Positions 31,967 to 48,071 of a DNA stretch of 64,000 bases are shown in pieces. Below the pieces are notes generated by a model. It was not told the DNA's origin. It saw only the letters and a program-made list of their open reading frames with translations, and made no database searches. A program made the position numbers and the translations under genes. The stretch is from an uncultured Pelagibacteraceae bacterium. Lineage in GTDB: Bacteria > Pseudomonadota > Alphaproteobacteria > Pelagibacterales > Pelagibacteraceae. Position 1 is the first letter of the stretch; each line of letters starts with the position of its first letter. The DNA lies in contig CABZJA010000001.1 in NCBI GenBank assembly GCA_902525935.1, positions 46,896 to 110,895 of the forward strand. Reading direction: 5' to 3'.

Positions 31967-33255
31967 TGAAATTAAAAAATGAAATTTTAAATAAAAAATT
32001 TTTAATTTATGGTTTTGGAAAATCTGGCATATCATCTTTTAAATATCTAAATAAAAAAAATCAATGTTTTATTTTTGATGATGAAAAGAAAAAATTATCA
32101 AATAAATTTAAGAAATTTTTTATTTCTAAATCAAAAATACTAAATAATAATTTCGATAATATAATTATAAGTCCTGGGATTAATATACATAGGTGTCAAT
32201 TATCCAATTTTTTGAAAAAAAATCAAAAAAAAATTATTACAGATTTGGATATCTTTTATAAATTTAACCCTGAAATTTTAACAATTACTATCACTGGTAC
32301 TAATGGAAAATCAACAACTAGCAAGTTACTTTATGATATTTTGAAAAATCACAATTATGACGCAAGGTTAACAGGAAATATTGGCAACCCAATTTTAGAA
32401 GAAAAAAAAATTAATAAAAAAACTATTTTTGTTGTTGAGGCTTCATCGTATCAATTAGCTTATAGTAAATATTTTAAATCAAAATTTTCTGTAATTATAA
32501 ATATTTCTCCAGATCATTTAGAAAGGCATAATACAATGAAAAATTATACATTAGCAAAATTAAAATGTGTAACTAAACAAAATAAAAATGATATTGCCAT
32601 TACAGCAAATGACAGTTTATTAAAAAATTATCTAAGAACTAAAAATATAAAATCTAAAATAATATTTGTAAGTAAAAATAAGTATTCATATTTAAGAAAT
32701 AAATTGAAAAATTATAACTTTATAAATTCTACAAATTTTCAAAATATAAATTTCTTGTTTGAGTTATCAAAATATATGAAGCTTAATTTAAAAATTGTTT
32801 TAAAAGCTATTAATAATTTTAAACCCTTAAAATTTAGACAAGAAGTAATTTTTGATTCAAAAAATTTAAAAATTGTAAATGACTCTAAGTCAACAACTTT
32901 ATCTTCGACTACTCCTTTTTTAGAAACAAATGAAAAAATTTATTGGATTTTGGGAGGATTGTTTAAGAAGGGTGATAAATTTAATTTAAATAAAAGATAT
33001 TATAAAAATCTTGAAGCATATATTTATGGAAAAGATAGATATGTTTTTTTCAAACTATTTAAAAATAAGTTTAAAGTTACTCTATCAAAAGATTTAAAAA
33101 ATACTCTTAAATTAATTCCCAAGTTTAAGAATTTAAAAAGAAAAGTAATAATTTTATTTAGCCCTTCTGCCGCATCTTTTGACCAATATAAAAATTTTGA
33201 AGATAGAGGTAGACAATTCAATATATTAATTAAAAAATATTTGCCAAGTAAATGA
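31966..33255 (+). CDS. murD: UDP-N-acetylmuramoylalanine-D-glutamate ligase
   Basis: ITGTNGKSTTSKL, EASSYQL, NISPDHLERH, NDSKSTT. Confidence 0.93.
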   Translation: MKLKNEILNKKFLIYGFGKSGISSFKYLNKKNQCFIFDDEKKKLSNKFKKFFISKSKILNNNFDNIIISPGINIHRCQLSNFLKKNQKKIITDLDIFYKFNPEILTITITGTNGKSTTSKLLYDILKNHNYDARLTGNIGNPILEEKKINKKTIFVVEASSYQLAYSKYFKSKFSVIINISPDHLERHNTMKNYTLAKLKCVTKQNKNDIAITANDSLLKNYLRTKNIKSKIIFVSKNKYSYLRNKLKNYNFINSTNFQNINFLFELSKYMKLNLKIVLKAINNFKPLKFRQEVIFDSKNLKIVNDSKSTTLSSTTPFLETNEKIYWILGGLFKKGDKFNLNKRYYKNLEAYIYGKDRYVFFKLFKNKFKVTLSKDLKNTLKLIPKFKNLKRKVIILFSPSAASFDQYKNFEDRGRQFNILIKKYLPSK

Positions 33256-34361
33256 ATAAATATTTTGACACATTTTATGATTGGTGGAAAAATATCGACA
33301 AAACAATTTTTCTAATAATTAGTTTATTATTTTCTTTAGGTCTATTTTTTTCTTTAGCATCAACTTCAATAATTGCATCAGACAAACTTAACACAAATTC
33401 TTACTATTTTTTTTTAAAACATTTAATTTTTGTAAGTGTGGGAACACTTTTAATTTTAATTTTTTCTCTACTTAATCAAAAAATTCTAATTAGGATTTCA
33501 GTTATATTCTTTTTGCTTACTTTTATTAGTTTATTGTTAGTTCCTCTAATTGGAATAGAGGTTAAGGGATCAAAAAGATGGTTAGATATTGGATCATTGC
33601 CCAGATTTCAACCAATTGAAACTTTGAAACCTTTTTTTGTAATTGTTATTTCGTTAATAATATCTTTGGAAAAAAAAAACTTATATCTAAAGTATTTTTT
33701 AAGCACGGTCGTTTTAATACCTATAATTATTTTACTTTTATCTCAACCAGACTTAGGACAAACATTACTTATAATTTCTGTATGGCTTGCGATTATTTTT
33801 GTTTCAGGGATAAATTTATTTCTTTTTGCAATCTCATTATTGGCAGTTTGTTCATCAACTCTCTTTTTGGTATTTTTAGTACCTAAATTTGAATACATCA
33901 GAATAAGACTAATGTCGTTTTTAGATACCTCTAGTGGAAATAATTATCAGGCCGACAAAGCAAGCGATGCTATATCTGGTGGAGGTTTTTTTGGCAAAGG
34001 AATAGGTGAAGGCACGTTAAATTCAAAAATACCAGAAGCACATACAGATTATATTATTTCTGTAATTGCTGAAGAATTTGGAGTAGTAATATTAATTGCT
34101 ATAATATTACTTTATTTAGTTTTTTCTTATAGAGTTTTAAAAAAAATAAATTTTATAAAAAATAACAATTTTAAACTTATACTGGTTGGAAGTATTTCAA
34201 TAATACTTTTACAAACTTTCATTCATATTGGTGTCAATATTAGAGTGCTTCCTACCACGGGCATGACTATGCCTTTTATTAGTTATGGTGGTTCCTCTAT
34301 AGTTGGAACATCAATTTTAACGGGAATAATATTAAATTTGACTAAGAGAAAATTAGATTAA
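33252..34361 (+). CDS. ftsW: SEDS-family lipid II polymerase FtsW
   Basis: Multi-TM, KGSKRWLDIGSLPRFQPIETLKPFFV, LSQPDLGQTLL, HTDYIISVIAEEFG, MPFISYGGSSIVGT. Confidence 0.95.
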   Translation: MNKYFDTFYDWWKNIDKTIFLIISLLFSLGLFFSLASTSIIASDKLNTNSYYFFLKHLIFVSVGTLLILIFSLLNQKILIRISVIFFLLTFISLLLVPLIGIEVKGSKRWLDIGSLPRFQPIETLKPFFVIVISLIISLEKKNLYLKYFLSTVVLIPIIILLLSQPDLGQTLLIISVWLAIIFVSGINLFLFAISLLAVCSSTLFLVFLVPKFEYIRIRLMSFLDTSSGNNYQADKASDAISGGGFFGKGIGEGTLNSKIPEAHTDYIISVIAEEFGVVILIAIILLYLVFSYRVLKKINFIKNNNFKLILVGSISIILLQTFIHIGVNIRVLPTTGMTMPFISYGGSSIVGTSILTGIILNLTKRKLD

Positions 34362-34362
34362 T

Positions 34363-35439
34363 ATGAAAAATATACTTATAGTCACAGGTGGATCTGGTGG
34401 CCACGTCGTGCCATCAACATCTTTTTTTGAGCATTTGAAATATAAATTTTCTGTAAATATAGTATCTGATTTAAGAGGAAGTAAATTTATAGATAGAAAC
34501 AAGTTCAAATATGAATTAATAGATGTACCTAATTTATTTTTAAAACCTTATTTACTCCCAATAAATATTTTCAAATATTTTTTAAATATTCTTCAATCTA
34601 TTAGTTTTATAAAAAAAAATAAAACAAATATTTTAATTAGTACAGGTGGATATATGACATTTCCGTTTTGTTTAGCTGCATTCATATTAAAAAAAAAAAT
34701 TTTTTTGTTTGAGCCCAATAGTGTTTTAGGCAGATCTAACCTATTTGCTTTAAAATTTTCAACAAAAATAATTTGTTATAATGAAAATTTAAAAAATTTC
34801 CCAACAAAATATAACTCTAAAAAAGTTGTAGTTGAACCTATTTTAAAAAAAGAGATTTACAATCTAGAAAAAAATTCAATTATCCAAAAAAAAGAAACAA
34901 AAAAAATTCTTATTATTGGTGGAAGTCAAGGAGCATCATTTTTTGACAAAAATATCACAGATTTAATTGTTGAAATTTCAAAAAAACAAAAATTAGAAGT
35001 TATTCAACAAATATCGAATGAGAATAATTTATTTTTAATAAAAGAAAAATACAACAAATCAAATATAAATTGCAAATTTATTAACTTTACTGATAATAGC
35101 AAAGAACTTTACAAAGATGTTGATTTAGCTATCACTAGGGGAGGAGCGAGTACTCTCAGCGAACTCTCATTCTTAAATATACCATTTATTTCAATTCCTC
35201 TTCCATCAGCAAAAGACAATCATCAATTTTTTAATTCAGAATATTATTATAAAAAAAATTGCTGTTGGTTAATAAACCAAGATGAATTTAAAATTGAAAA
35301 ATTTTCTAAAATGATTTTTGATATATTTAACAACTACCAAAATTACAGTGAAAAAATTACAAATCTTGAAAAAATTACTAAAAAAAATAATTGGAATAAT
35401 ATAAACAATAAGATTATAGAAATTATAAATGAAAATTAA
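34363..35439 (+). CDS. murG: UDP-GlcNAc:lipid I GlcNAc transferase
   Basis: VTGGSGGHVVPS, GGYMTFP, IIGGSQGASFFD, ITRGGASTLSEL. Confidence 0.93.
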   Translation: MKNILIVTGGSGGHVVPSTSFFEHLKYKFSVNIVSDLRGSKFIDRNKFKYELIDVPNLFLKPYLLPINIFKYFLNILQSISFIKKNKTNILISTGGYMTFPFCLAAFILKKKIFLFEPNSVLGRSNLFALKFSTKIICYNENLKNFPTKYNSKKVVVEPILKKEIYNLEKNSIIQKKETKKILIIGGSQGASFFDKNITDLIVEISKKQKLEVIQQISNENNLFLIKEKYNKSNINCKFINFTDNSKELYKDVDLAITRGGASTLSELSFLNIPFISIPLPSAKDNHQFFNSEYYYKKNCCWLINQDEFKIEKFSKMIFDIFNNYQNYSEKITNLEKITKKNNWNNINNKIIEIINEN

Positions 35440-36811
35440 TATAGGGAAAACTGAACTAATTCATTTTGTTGGAATTGGTGGCATTGGAATGAGTGGTTTA
35501 GCTCTAATAATGAATAGCCTAGGGTTCAAAATACAAGGAAGTGATGTATCTGATAATAAATATATGAATTCACTCAGAAAAAGAAAAATCCCAATTATTT
35601 TAAAACATAGTAAACAAAATATTAAAAATTGTACTGTTCTGGTCGTTTCGTCAGCTATAAAAAAATCAAATCCAGAATATAAGTATGCAAAAAAATTAAA
35701 TTTACCAATCTATAAAAGAGGAGAATTATTAGGTCACCTAGTATCTTTGATGAAAAACATTGTTGTTACGGGGTCACATGGTAAGACAACAACAACTTCA
35801 ATTTTGTCTAACATTTTAAATTGTGCAAAATTAGATCCAACAATAATTAATGGGGGTGTCATAAATTCAATTGGGAGTTCTGCAAAATTAGGTAAAAGTG
35901 ATTGGAGTGTAGTTGAATCAGACGAGTCAGATGGAAGTTTCCTACATATACCTTTTAACTATTCAATAATAACTAATATTGATAATGAACACTTAGATTA
36001 TTACAAAACTTTAAAAAATTTAAAAAATAAGTTCATAGAGTTTATTGATAAAACACCATCATTTGGAAAGGCATTTTTATGTTCTGACGATAAAAACATA
36101 AAAAAAATTTTACCAAAACTTAAAAATAATAATTATTATACATTTGGATTAAATAAAAATTCAAATTTTCATATTTTTAATATTATTCAAACTAAAAATT
36201 ACTCAAAATTTTGTATTAAAATTAAAATACCTGGAAAAACAAAAATTATAAATGGTATTTTTATACCCTTACTAGGTTTACATAATATTAAAAATGCAGC
36301 ATCTGCTCTAGCAGTAGCATTTTCAATTGGTGTATCTGACAAAATAATTAAAAAAGGTTTAAAAAATTTTAAAGGTGTTCAGAGAAGATTTAATTATTTA
36401 TTTGAAATTAACAAAGTACCATTTTTTGATGATTATGCTCATCATCCAACTGAAATCGAATCGGTATTAGAGGGTGTGAGAAAAGTATATAGTAAAGAGG
36501 AAATAGTATGTATTTTTCAACCTCATAGAATTTCAAGAGTAAAAAATTTGAAAAACGAATTTTCTAAATGTTTTAAAAAAGCAAATACTATTTTGCTATG
36601 TCCGATTTATAAAGCAGGTGAAAATATGAAATTAGGTTTTTCTTTTAATTCATTTGCCAAATTGATTGCAAAAAACTCGAATGTAAATTTGATAATACTT
36701 AAAAATGAGATGGATTTAAAAAAATTAGTAAAAAATATTGCATTTGGTAATAAAATTTTTATTTCTATGGGTGCAGGGTCTATAACTAATTGGGTAAGAG
36801 AACTTAATTAA
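35429..36811 (+). CDS. murC: UDP-N-acetylmuramate-L-alanine ligase
   Basis: HFVGIGGIGMSGLA, VTGSHGKTTTTS, ESDESDGSFL, DDYAHHPTEI. Confidence 0.96.
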   Translation: MKINIGKTELIHFVGIGGIGMSGLALIMNSLGFKIQGSDVSDNKYMNSLRKRKIPIILKHSKQNIKNCTVLVVSSAIKKSNPEYKYAKKLNLPIYKRGELLGHLVSLMKNIVVTGSHGKTTTTSILSNILNCAKLDPTIINGGVINSIGSSAKLGKSDWSVVESDESDGSFLHIPFNYSIITNIDNEHLDYYKTLKNLKNKFIEFIDKTPSFGKAFLCSDDKNIKKILPKLKNNNYYTFGLNKNSNFHIFNIIQTKNYSKFCIKIKIPGKTKIINGIFIPLLGLHNIKNAASALAVAFSIGVSDKIIKKGLKNFKGVQRRFNYLFEINKVPFFDDYAHHPTEIESVLEGVRKVYSKEEIVCIFQPHRISRVKNLKNEFSKCFKKANTILLCPIYKAGENMKLGFSFNSFAKLIAKNSNVNLIILKNEMDLKKLVKNIAFGNKIFISMGAGSITNWVRELN

Positions 36812-36812
36812 A

Positions 36813-37721
36813 ATGGAATTGAAAGATATTGAAAACTTTAAAAATCAATTTAAAACAGACCTTTTTTTTGATGCTGATATTAAAAAGCTTAATTGGTTTA
36901 ACATAGGTGGCAAAACAAAAATTTTTTTCAAACCAAAAAATCTTAAAGAATTAAAGGAATTCCTAAAACTGTATAATAATAGAGGAAAAATTTTCATACT
37001 AGGAATGGGTTCTAATGTATTATTTAAAGATAATATCTACAAGGGTGTTATTATTAAATTAAGCAAAAACTTTAGAGCTATATCAAAATTAAAAAAAGAT
37101 ACAATAATAGCAGGTTCTGCATGCACTCAAAAAAACCTTGCAGAATATGCATTAGAGAATGAAATAAGCGGTTTTGAATTCATGTATTGCATACCAGGTT
37201 CGGTTGGAGGTGGTCTTAAAATGAATTCTGGTTGTTTTGGAACAGAATTTAAAGATAAGCTAATTTCGTTACAATGCATAGATACAAAAGGAAATATAAA
37301 AATAATACCTTCTAATAAAATTAAATTTAAATATAGAAAGATTGAACTAGATGAAAATTTAATATTTTTAAGTGCTACATTTCGAGGTGTTGCATCAAAT
37401 AAAAATAAAATTAAAGATTTAATGGATAATCTAACTAAAAGAAAAAATAATTCACAGCCATCCAAAATTAAAACTGGAGGAAGCACTTTTAAAAATCCTA
37501 TCGATCAAACAACAAAAAAGGCATGGGAACTAATTAAAGAGTCAGTACCAGAAAATGTTAATTTTGGAGATGCTTGTATATCGGAGAAACATTCTAATTT
37601 TTTTGTTAATAGAAATAATGCATCATTTGATGAAATGAATTCATTAATTAATTTTGTTAAAAAAAATGTAAAAGAAAAAACTGGTATAAGTATTAATTTG
37701 GAAATAAAGATAATAGATTAG
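36813..37721 (+). CDS. murB: UDP-N-acetylenolpyruvoylglucosamine reductase
   Basis: NWFNIGG, ILGMGSNVLF, IPGSVGGGLKMNSGCFG, GGSTFKNP. Confidence 0.95.
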   Translation: MELKDIENFKNQFKTDLFFDADIKKLNWFNIGGKTKIFFKPKNLKELKEFLKLYNNRGKIFILGMGSNVLFKDNIYKGVIIKLSKNFRAISKLKKDTIIAGSACTQKNLAEYALENEISGFEFMYCIPGSVGGGLKMNSGCFGTEFKDKLISLQCIDTKGNIKIIPSNKIKFKYRKIELDENLIFLSATFRGVASNKNKIKDLMDNLTKRKNNSQPSKIKTGGSTFKNPIDQTTKKAWELIKESVPENVNFGDACISEKHSNFFVNRNNASFDEMNSLINFVKKNVKEKTGISINLEIKIID

Positions 37722-38641
37722 TGAAAAAAATATTTATACTTGCAGGAGGTTACTCAAAAGAAAGAGAAATTAGTTTACAAACTGCAAAAAGTGTCCATAA
37801 AGAATTAAGGAAAGATAAAGACTATAATATTAAAATACAAGAACCTAATGGAGAATTTATAAAACAATTAAGAAAGTTCAAACCAGATGTAGTTTTAAAT
37901 TTGTTGCATGGAAGATATGGCGAAGATGGATATGTACAATCAATATTAGAAATAGAGAAAGTAAATTATACCCATTCTGGTGTCTTGTCTTCTTCTTTAG
38001 CAATGGATAAAGATTTATCAAAGAAAATATTTATTAAAAATAAAATTCTAACTCCAAAATATTTAAAGTTTCCATATAATAAAATATTAAAAAAAAATAG
38101 TTTTCTAAAATTAATAAATTCAAAATTTAGCTTTCCTGTAATAATTAAACCTATAAATGAAGGTTCAAGTGTTAATGTTTTTATTTGTTCTAGAAAAAAC
38201 ATTTTTTCAAATATCCAAAAACTTAAAGAATATGGGGAAATACTTATAGAGAAATATATCCCCGGAAGAGAAATACAAGTAGCTATACTATCGGAAAAAG
38301 TTTTAGGGGCAATAGAATTAAAACCAAGACGAAGGTTTTACGATTTTCAAGCTAAATACAATCCAAAAGCTAAAACCCAACATATAATTCCTGTAGATAT
38401 TAAAAAAAAACAAATGAGAAAAGTAAGCAATATAGCTTTAAAAGCCCACAAATTATTGAAGTGCAGAGGTGTTTCAAGGTCAGACTTTAGATTTTATAAA
38501 AACAAGTTTTATTTGTTAGAAACAAATACACAACCTGGTATGACCTCATTATCACTTGTTCCAGAGATTGCACGATATAAAGATATTACTTTCAAAAATT
38601 TGATAAAAAAAATTATGGAAGATGCTTCAATCAATAAATAA
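37721..38641 (+). CDS. ddl: D-alanine-D-alanine ligase
   Basis: GGYSKEREISLQTA, LHGRYGEDGYVQ, KPINEGSSV, RSDFRF, LLETNTQPGMT. Confidence 0.95.
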   Translation: MKKIFILAGGYSKEREISLQTAKSVHKELRKDKDYNIKIQEPNGEFIKQLRKFKPDVVLNLLHGRYGEDGYVQSILEIEKVNYTHSGVLSSSLAMDKDLSKKIFIKNKILTPKYLKFPYNKILKKNSFLKLINSKFSFPVIIKPINEGSSVNVFICSRKNIFSNIQKLKEYGEILIEKYIPGREIQVAILSEKVLGAIELKPRRRFYDFQAKYNPKAKTQHIIPVDIKKKQMRKVSNIALKAHKLLKCRGVSRSDFRFYKNKFYLLETNTQPGMTSLSLVPEIARYKDITFKNLIKKIMEDASINK

Positions 38642-39314
38642 ATATAAAATATATTTTTATATAATTTCTTTTCTTTTTATTTCTACAATAATAAATCAAA
38701 ACTTTTTAAATACTTTTGATAAATTTTTTTTAATAAATAAAATACAAATTTATACTAATTTTCCGAAAATTAACAAAAAAATATTAAATCAAATTAATTA
38801 TTTGGATGACCAAAATATATTTTTTATAAATAAGAAAAATGCTTTAAAAAATTTGAAAAATTTAAATTTTTTAGAAAAAATTGAAATTAAAAAATATTAT
38901 CCCTCAACCATATTAATAAAAGCATACAAGACAGAAGTTATTGGAATAACTTACTTAAAGCAAAAGAAATATTATGTAGGACTGAACGAACGCTTTATAC
39001 TATCAAAAAACTTATCGACGAATAAAAAATTGCCGTTAATATTCGGTAGTTTTAAAATTTCAGAATATATAGATTTGTTATCACTTTTAAAAAATCAAAA
39101 TATAAATACTGAATCAATATTAAAGTTTTATTTTCATAAAAATAGAAGATGGGATCTATATTTTGAAAATAATATTATCATAAAATTACCTAACAAAAAT
39201 ATTGAAGAAGCGATCATAAAATATAAAAATTTAAAAAACTTTAAAAAAGAAATAAAACCAAACACAACAATAGACTTGAGAATAGCAAATAGGATAATAA
39301 TTAAAAATGACTAA
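38622..39314 (+). CDS. ftsQ: Cell division protein FtsQ (POTRA-containing)
   Basis: N-terminal TM, POTRA-like region (FLEKIEIKKYYPSTILIKAYKTEVIGI), position between ddl and ftsA. Confidence 0.8.
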   Translation: MLQSINKYKIYFYIISFLFISTIINQNFLNTFDKFFLINKIQIYTNFPKINKKILNQINYLDDQNIFFINKKNALKNLKNLNFLEKIEIKKYYPSTILIKAYKTEVIGITYLKQKKYYVGLNERFILSKNLSTNKKLPLIFGSFKISEYIDLLSLLKNQNINTESILKFYFHKNRRWDLYFENNIIIKLPNKNIEEAIIKYKNLKNFKKEIKPNTTIDLRIANRIIIKND

Positions 39315-40461
39315 ATCTAACTTTTTTAATATTATAGACTACGGATTATCAAAAATAAGAATTGCTATATTTGATAGCAACTTAAACATTTGTTATTCAG
39401 AAAGTATATTAAAAAAATCAATTGATAAGAGTGAAAATAATTTTGATAATTTAAAAGATATAATTAGAAAAGCTGAAAAAAAAATTTCATCTCATATTGA
39501 AGATATAATTTTAATTTTAGATAGTAAGAAAACATTAGTCATTGATGTTTCATTGCAAAAAAAACTTGATGGTAACATGGACTTTACAAAAGCTTATGAG
39601 TTTCTCACACAAGAAATTTATCAAATTATTAGTGATAATTATAATGAATATGAAATAATTCATACAATATTTAATAATGGAATCGTTGATGAAAAAATAT
39701 TCGATAGTTTACCCAAAAATGTAAAAGATGTTAAACAAATTAAGATTGATTACAAAGTAATCTTGTTTCCAAAAAAAAATATACAAAATATAAATAATTA
39801 TTTTAATAAAAATAATTTAAGTATTTCAAAAATTTTTTGTACAAGTTATTTAAAATCTCAATCTTATCTAAGCAAATTAAATTTGGACAAAGTAAGTTTT
39901 TTAGATATTGGGTATGAGAGATCATCACTGGTGACATATGAGAATAAAAAGTTAAAATATGTTAATTCTATTAACGTCGGTAGCCACAATATTACTAAAG
40001 ATATTTCCAAAATATTTAAAATTGAAGTAGATCATGCAGAAAAAATAAAGAAATTATTTAATAAATCGGAAACTGAGTTTTCTTATAATAATAATAGAGA
40101 TACTAATTTATCACTAAAAGAAATTATTAAAAAAAATATTTCAATTGATTTATTAAAACAAGTCGTTTTGTATAGAGTGCAAGAAATTTTTGATTTAACT
40201 TTTAATAAATCTTCGATTAGTAATTTTAATTTTGAGGAAACTAATTTATTTTTAATAGGGGATGGATCAATTATGTTCAATAATAATTCTTTTTATTTAA
40301 ATGATAAATTTGGTTTTAAATCGATCAATTACTTCGAAGAATCCGATATCCAAATATGTAACTCTGGTGCATCCTATTATGTTAAAAATTTTGGTACATC
40401 CAAGATAACCTATAAAAAACGTGGTTTATTTGAGAGATTTTTTAATTTGTTTGACATATAA
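39307..40461 (+). CDS. ftsA: Cell division protein FtsA
   Basis: IIDYGLSKIRIAIF, FLDIGYERSSLVTY, INVGSHNITKDISKIFKI, LFLIGDGSIM; amphipathic C-terminus. Confidence 0.88.
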   Translation: MTKSNFFNIIDYGLSKIRIAIFDSNLNICYSESILKKSIDKSENNFDNLKDIIRKAEKKISSHIEDIILILDSKKTLVIDVSLQKKLDGNMDFTKAYEFLTQEIYQIISDNYNEYEIIHTIFNNGIVDEKIFDSLPKNVKDVKQIKIDYKVILFPKKNIQNINNYFNKNNLSISKIFCTSYLKSQSYLSKLNLDKVSFLDIGYERSSLVTYENKKLKYVNSINVGSHNITKDISKIFKIEVDHAEKIKKLFNKSETEFSYNNNRDTNLSLKEIIKKNISIDLLKQVVLYRVQEIFDLTFNKSSISNFNFEETNLFLIGDGSIMFNNNSFYLNDKFGFKSINYFEESDIQICNSGASYYVKNFGTSKITYKKRGLFERFFNLFDI

Positions 40462-40523
40462 TCGTATTTTCTTGAAATATTTATTGAGTACTTAATACAT
40501 CCATTATTTTATATTATCGTCCT

Positions 40524-41444
40524 GTGTCTATATTAACTCAAAAAACAATATCAAAAAAAATATCATTTTCAGGAGTAGGAATTCATACAGGTAATGCTGT
40601 TAATATGAATATTCTGCCAGCTTCTCCTAATACTGGAATTGTTTTTAAAAGACTGGATATACAAAAGAATAATATTGTTTACCCGCTTTATAACAATGTA
40701 ACAGACACAACACTTTGTACAACAATATCAAATAATCACGGTGTACAAATATCCACAATAGAGCATCTAATGGGTGCATTTTATGGAATTGGTATAGACA
40801 ATGCGATTGTTGAATTAGATTCTAAAGAGGTGCCTATAATGGATGGTTCAGCAAAATTATTTTTAGATGGTATTAATAATGCTGGTATTAAGTTTAGTGA
40901 TCAGCCTATCAAAATAATAAAAATAAACAAAGAAATAAGTGTTAAAGATAGTGAAAAAATTATTTCAATAAATAAATCAAACGTCACTAGTGATATTCAG
41001 TTTGAAATTAAATATGATAATTCATTAATTAATTCTCAAACAAATAAAGTAAACATTTTTGAGGATAATTTATTAGATATATTTTGCTCTAGAACTTTTT
41101 GTTTATTTGAAGATATTGAAAAGCTAAAAAAATTAAATCTGGGCAAAGGTGGCAGCTTAGAGAATGCAGTTGTTGTGAAAGATAGTAAAATATTAAATAA
41201 AAGTGGTTTGAGAAATGACTTAGAATTTGTAAATCATAAAATATTAGATTGTATGGGTGACTTATTTTTATCTGGTTACAAAATTATAGGTTCAGTTAAA
41301 TGTTCACAGGGAGGTCATTATCTTACAAACAAGCTATTGAAAGAAGTCTTCAGAGATCCAGAGAATTACTCATTAATTGAAATAAAAGGTAAACAGTTGC
41401 CACATACATTTACCAACTATCAAAATTTAAAGTCTATCGCTTAA
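40524..41444 (+). CDS. lpxC: UDP-3-O-acyl-N-acetylglucosamine deacetylase
   Basis: TQKTISKKISFSGVGIHTG, STIEHLMGAFYGIGIDNA, FVNHKILDCMGDLFLSG. Confidence 0.95.
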   Translation: MSILTQKTISKKISFSGVGIHTGNAVNMNILPASPNTGIVFKRLDIQKNNIVYPLYNNVTDTTLCTTISNNHGVQISTIEHLMGAFYGIGIDNAIVELDSKEVPIMDGSAKLFLDGINNAGIKFSDQPIKIIKINKEISVKDSEKIISINKSNVTSDIQFEIKYDNSLINSQTNKVNIFEDNLLDIFCSRTFCLFEDIEKLKKLNLGKGGSLENAVVVKDSKILNKSGLRNDLEFVNHKILDCMGDLFLSGYKIIGSVKCSQGGHYLTNKLLKEVFRDPENYSLIEIKGKQLPHTFTNYQNLKSIA

Positions 41445-41482
41445 AAGTTAGAGTTTTTATTTTTATCTGATAAAAGTATCAG

Positions 41483-46015
<4,533 letters not shown>

Positions 46016-46019
<4 letters not shown>

Positions 46020-48040
46020 TTTATTTTTTTCTGATATCTTATCCAGCCTGGACTTCTGATTTCATTTTCGAATTCTATATCTTGATTAAATTCAAAATCA
46101 CTTTCCTCTTCATCATTAAAACTATTATTTTTTTTAATAAATTCGTCGGGCAGTTCATCAACAAACCTAGATGCAATGCTGTCAATCCAATCACCTTGGT
46201 AAAATCTATTCATTGAAAATGATATTTTTGCAATCTCTTTTGCTCTAGTAATTCCTACATAAGCAAGTCTTCTTTCTTCCTCAAGACCAGCTTCTCCTTT
46301 TTCTTCAATACTTTTTTGATGTGGAAATAGTCCTTCTTCCCATCCAGGCAAATAAACAATATCAAATTCCAAACCTTTCGATGCGTGCAAAGTCATTAAA
46401 TTTACTTTTTCACTCTCCCAATCTTGGTCTAAAGATGTAGCTAGAGCGACGTGTTCTAAAAAACTCTCTAAATTATCAAATTCCTTCATTGCAGTTAATA
46501 ATTCTTTTATATTTTCTAGTCTATTTTCATTTTCTAAGTCTTTTTTATTCTTTAACATTTCACTATAACCAGACTCATCAAGAACAATCTGCAAAAGTTT
46601 ATTGTGATTAGTTTTATTCTTATATTCATACCTCCACTTATCCAATAAGTTTAATAAACTAATTAATCCAATTTTAGTTTTTGGTTTTATTTGATTTATT
46701 TCAATCAATTTTTTTGACGCAACTTCTAAAGATATTTTATTTTTTTTTGCAAATTCTGAGATGTTTTTGATTGTTGTTTCACCAATTGATCTTTTTGGCA
46801 CATTAATTATTCTCTCAAATGACAAGTCGTCCATTCGTTGATGAATACATCTTAGATAAGCAATACAATCTTTTATTTCTGCTCTTTCATAAAATTTTGT
46901 ACCTCCAATAATTCTGTAAGGGATACCAACTTTTAAAAATCTTTCTTCAAATTCTCTGGTTTGAAATATCGCTCTCACTAATATTGCAATTTCGTTTAAT
47001 GAAACTTTATTTTTGAAATTTTCAATAGTTGAGCTTATTTCTGTGGCTTCATCTTTTACATTTCTAAAGCAATCCAATGAAATGAGCTCACCTTTTTTTT
47101 CATTAGTATATAAAGTTTTTCCAACTCTATTTTGATTATTTTCAATTAATTTGGAAGCAACACTTAATATATTTTGCGTCGATCTATAATTTTTTTCTAA
47201 TCTGATGATTTTAGTATTTTTATAAATTTTATCAAAATCCAAAAAGTTTTTTATTTCTGCTCCTCTCCAACTGTAAATTGACTGGTCATCGTCTCCCACG
47301 CAACATATATTTAAATTTGATTTTGCGAGGTATTTTAGCCATTCACTTTGTATAAAATTAGTATCTTGATACTCATCAACCAAAATATATTTAAACTTTT
47401 TTGAATATATTGAAGTAATATCAGGATAATTTCTAAAAATTTTTACAGTATGTAAAATTAAATCACTAAAATCTGCAGAATTTAAATCTAATAATTTCTG
47501 TTGGTATATCGAGTAAATTTTAAGAAAATTTTTTTCTAAAGTCTCTTTTTTTTTTAAAACAACATCGTCTGGATACAAACCTTTATTTTTCCATTTATCT
47601 ATAATAGCTAATATATATTTTGGTGAGATTTTTTTAATATCAACATTTTCTGCTTTACATATATTTTTAATTAATCTTGTTTGATCATCTTGATCTATGA
47701 TTGTAAAGGTAGACTTAAGACCTGCTGCCTCAGCATGTTTTCTCAGAATTTTTGCACTGATTGAATGAAAGGTCCCAAGCCATGGCAATCCTGTAGCCTC
47801 TTTTTTAAGTAATTTTGAAACTCTAATTTGCATTTCTTTTGCAGCTTTATTAGTAAATGTAACAGCCAATATCTGGCTAGAAAAAGCTTTGTGAGTTTTT
47901 ATTATGTGAGCTATTCTTGACGTTAATACCTTTGTTTTACCTGATCCTGCGCCAGCAACAATTAGCAGCGGCCCATTTAAATGCATCACTGCTTCTTGTT
48001 GCTTTTCATTTAAATTTGTCAAATAATCTGATCTTAACAT
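46016..48040 (-). CDS. uvrD: ATP-dependent DNA helicase UvrD/PcrA
   Basis: LNEKQQEAVMHLNGPLLIVAGAGSGKTKVL, VDEYQDTN, GDDDQSIYSWRGA, VNLMTLHASKGLEFD, LAYVGITRA. Confidence 0.96.
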
Positions 48041-48071
48041 TTTTTTTATTGTATAAGTTTATTTTCTTTTT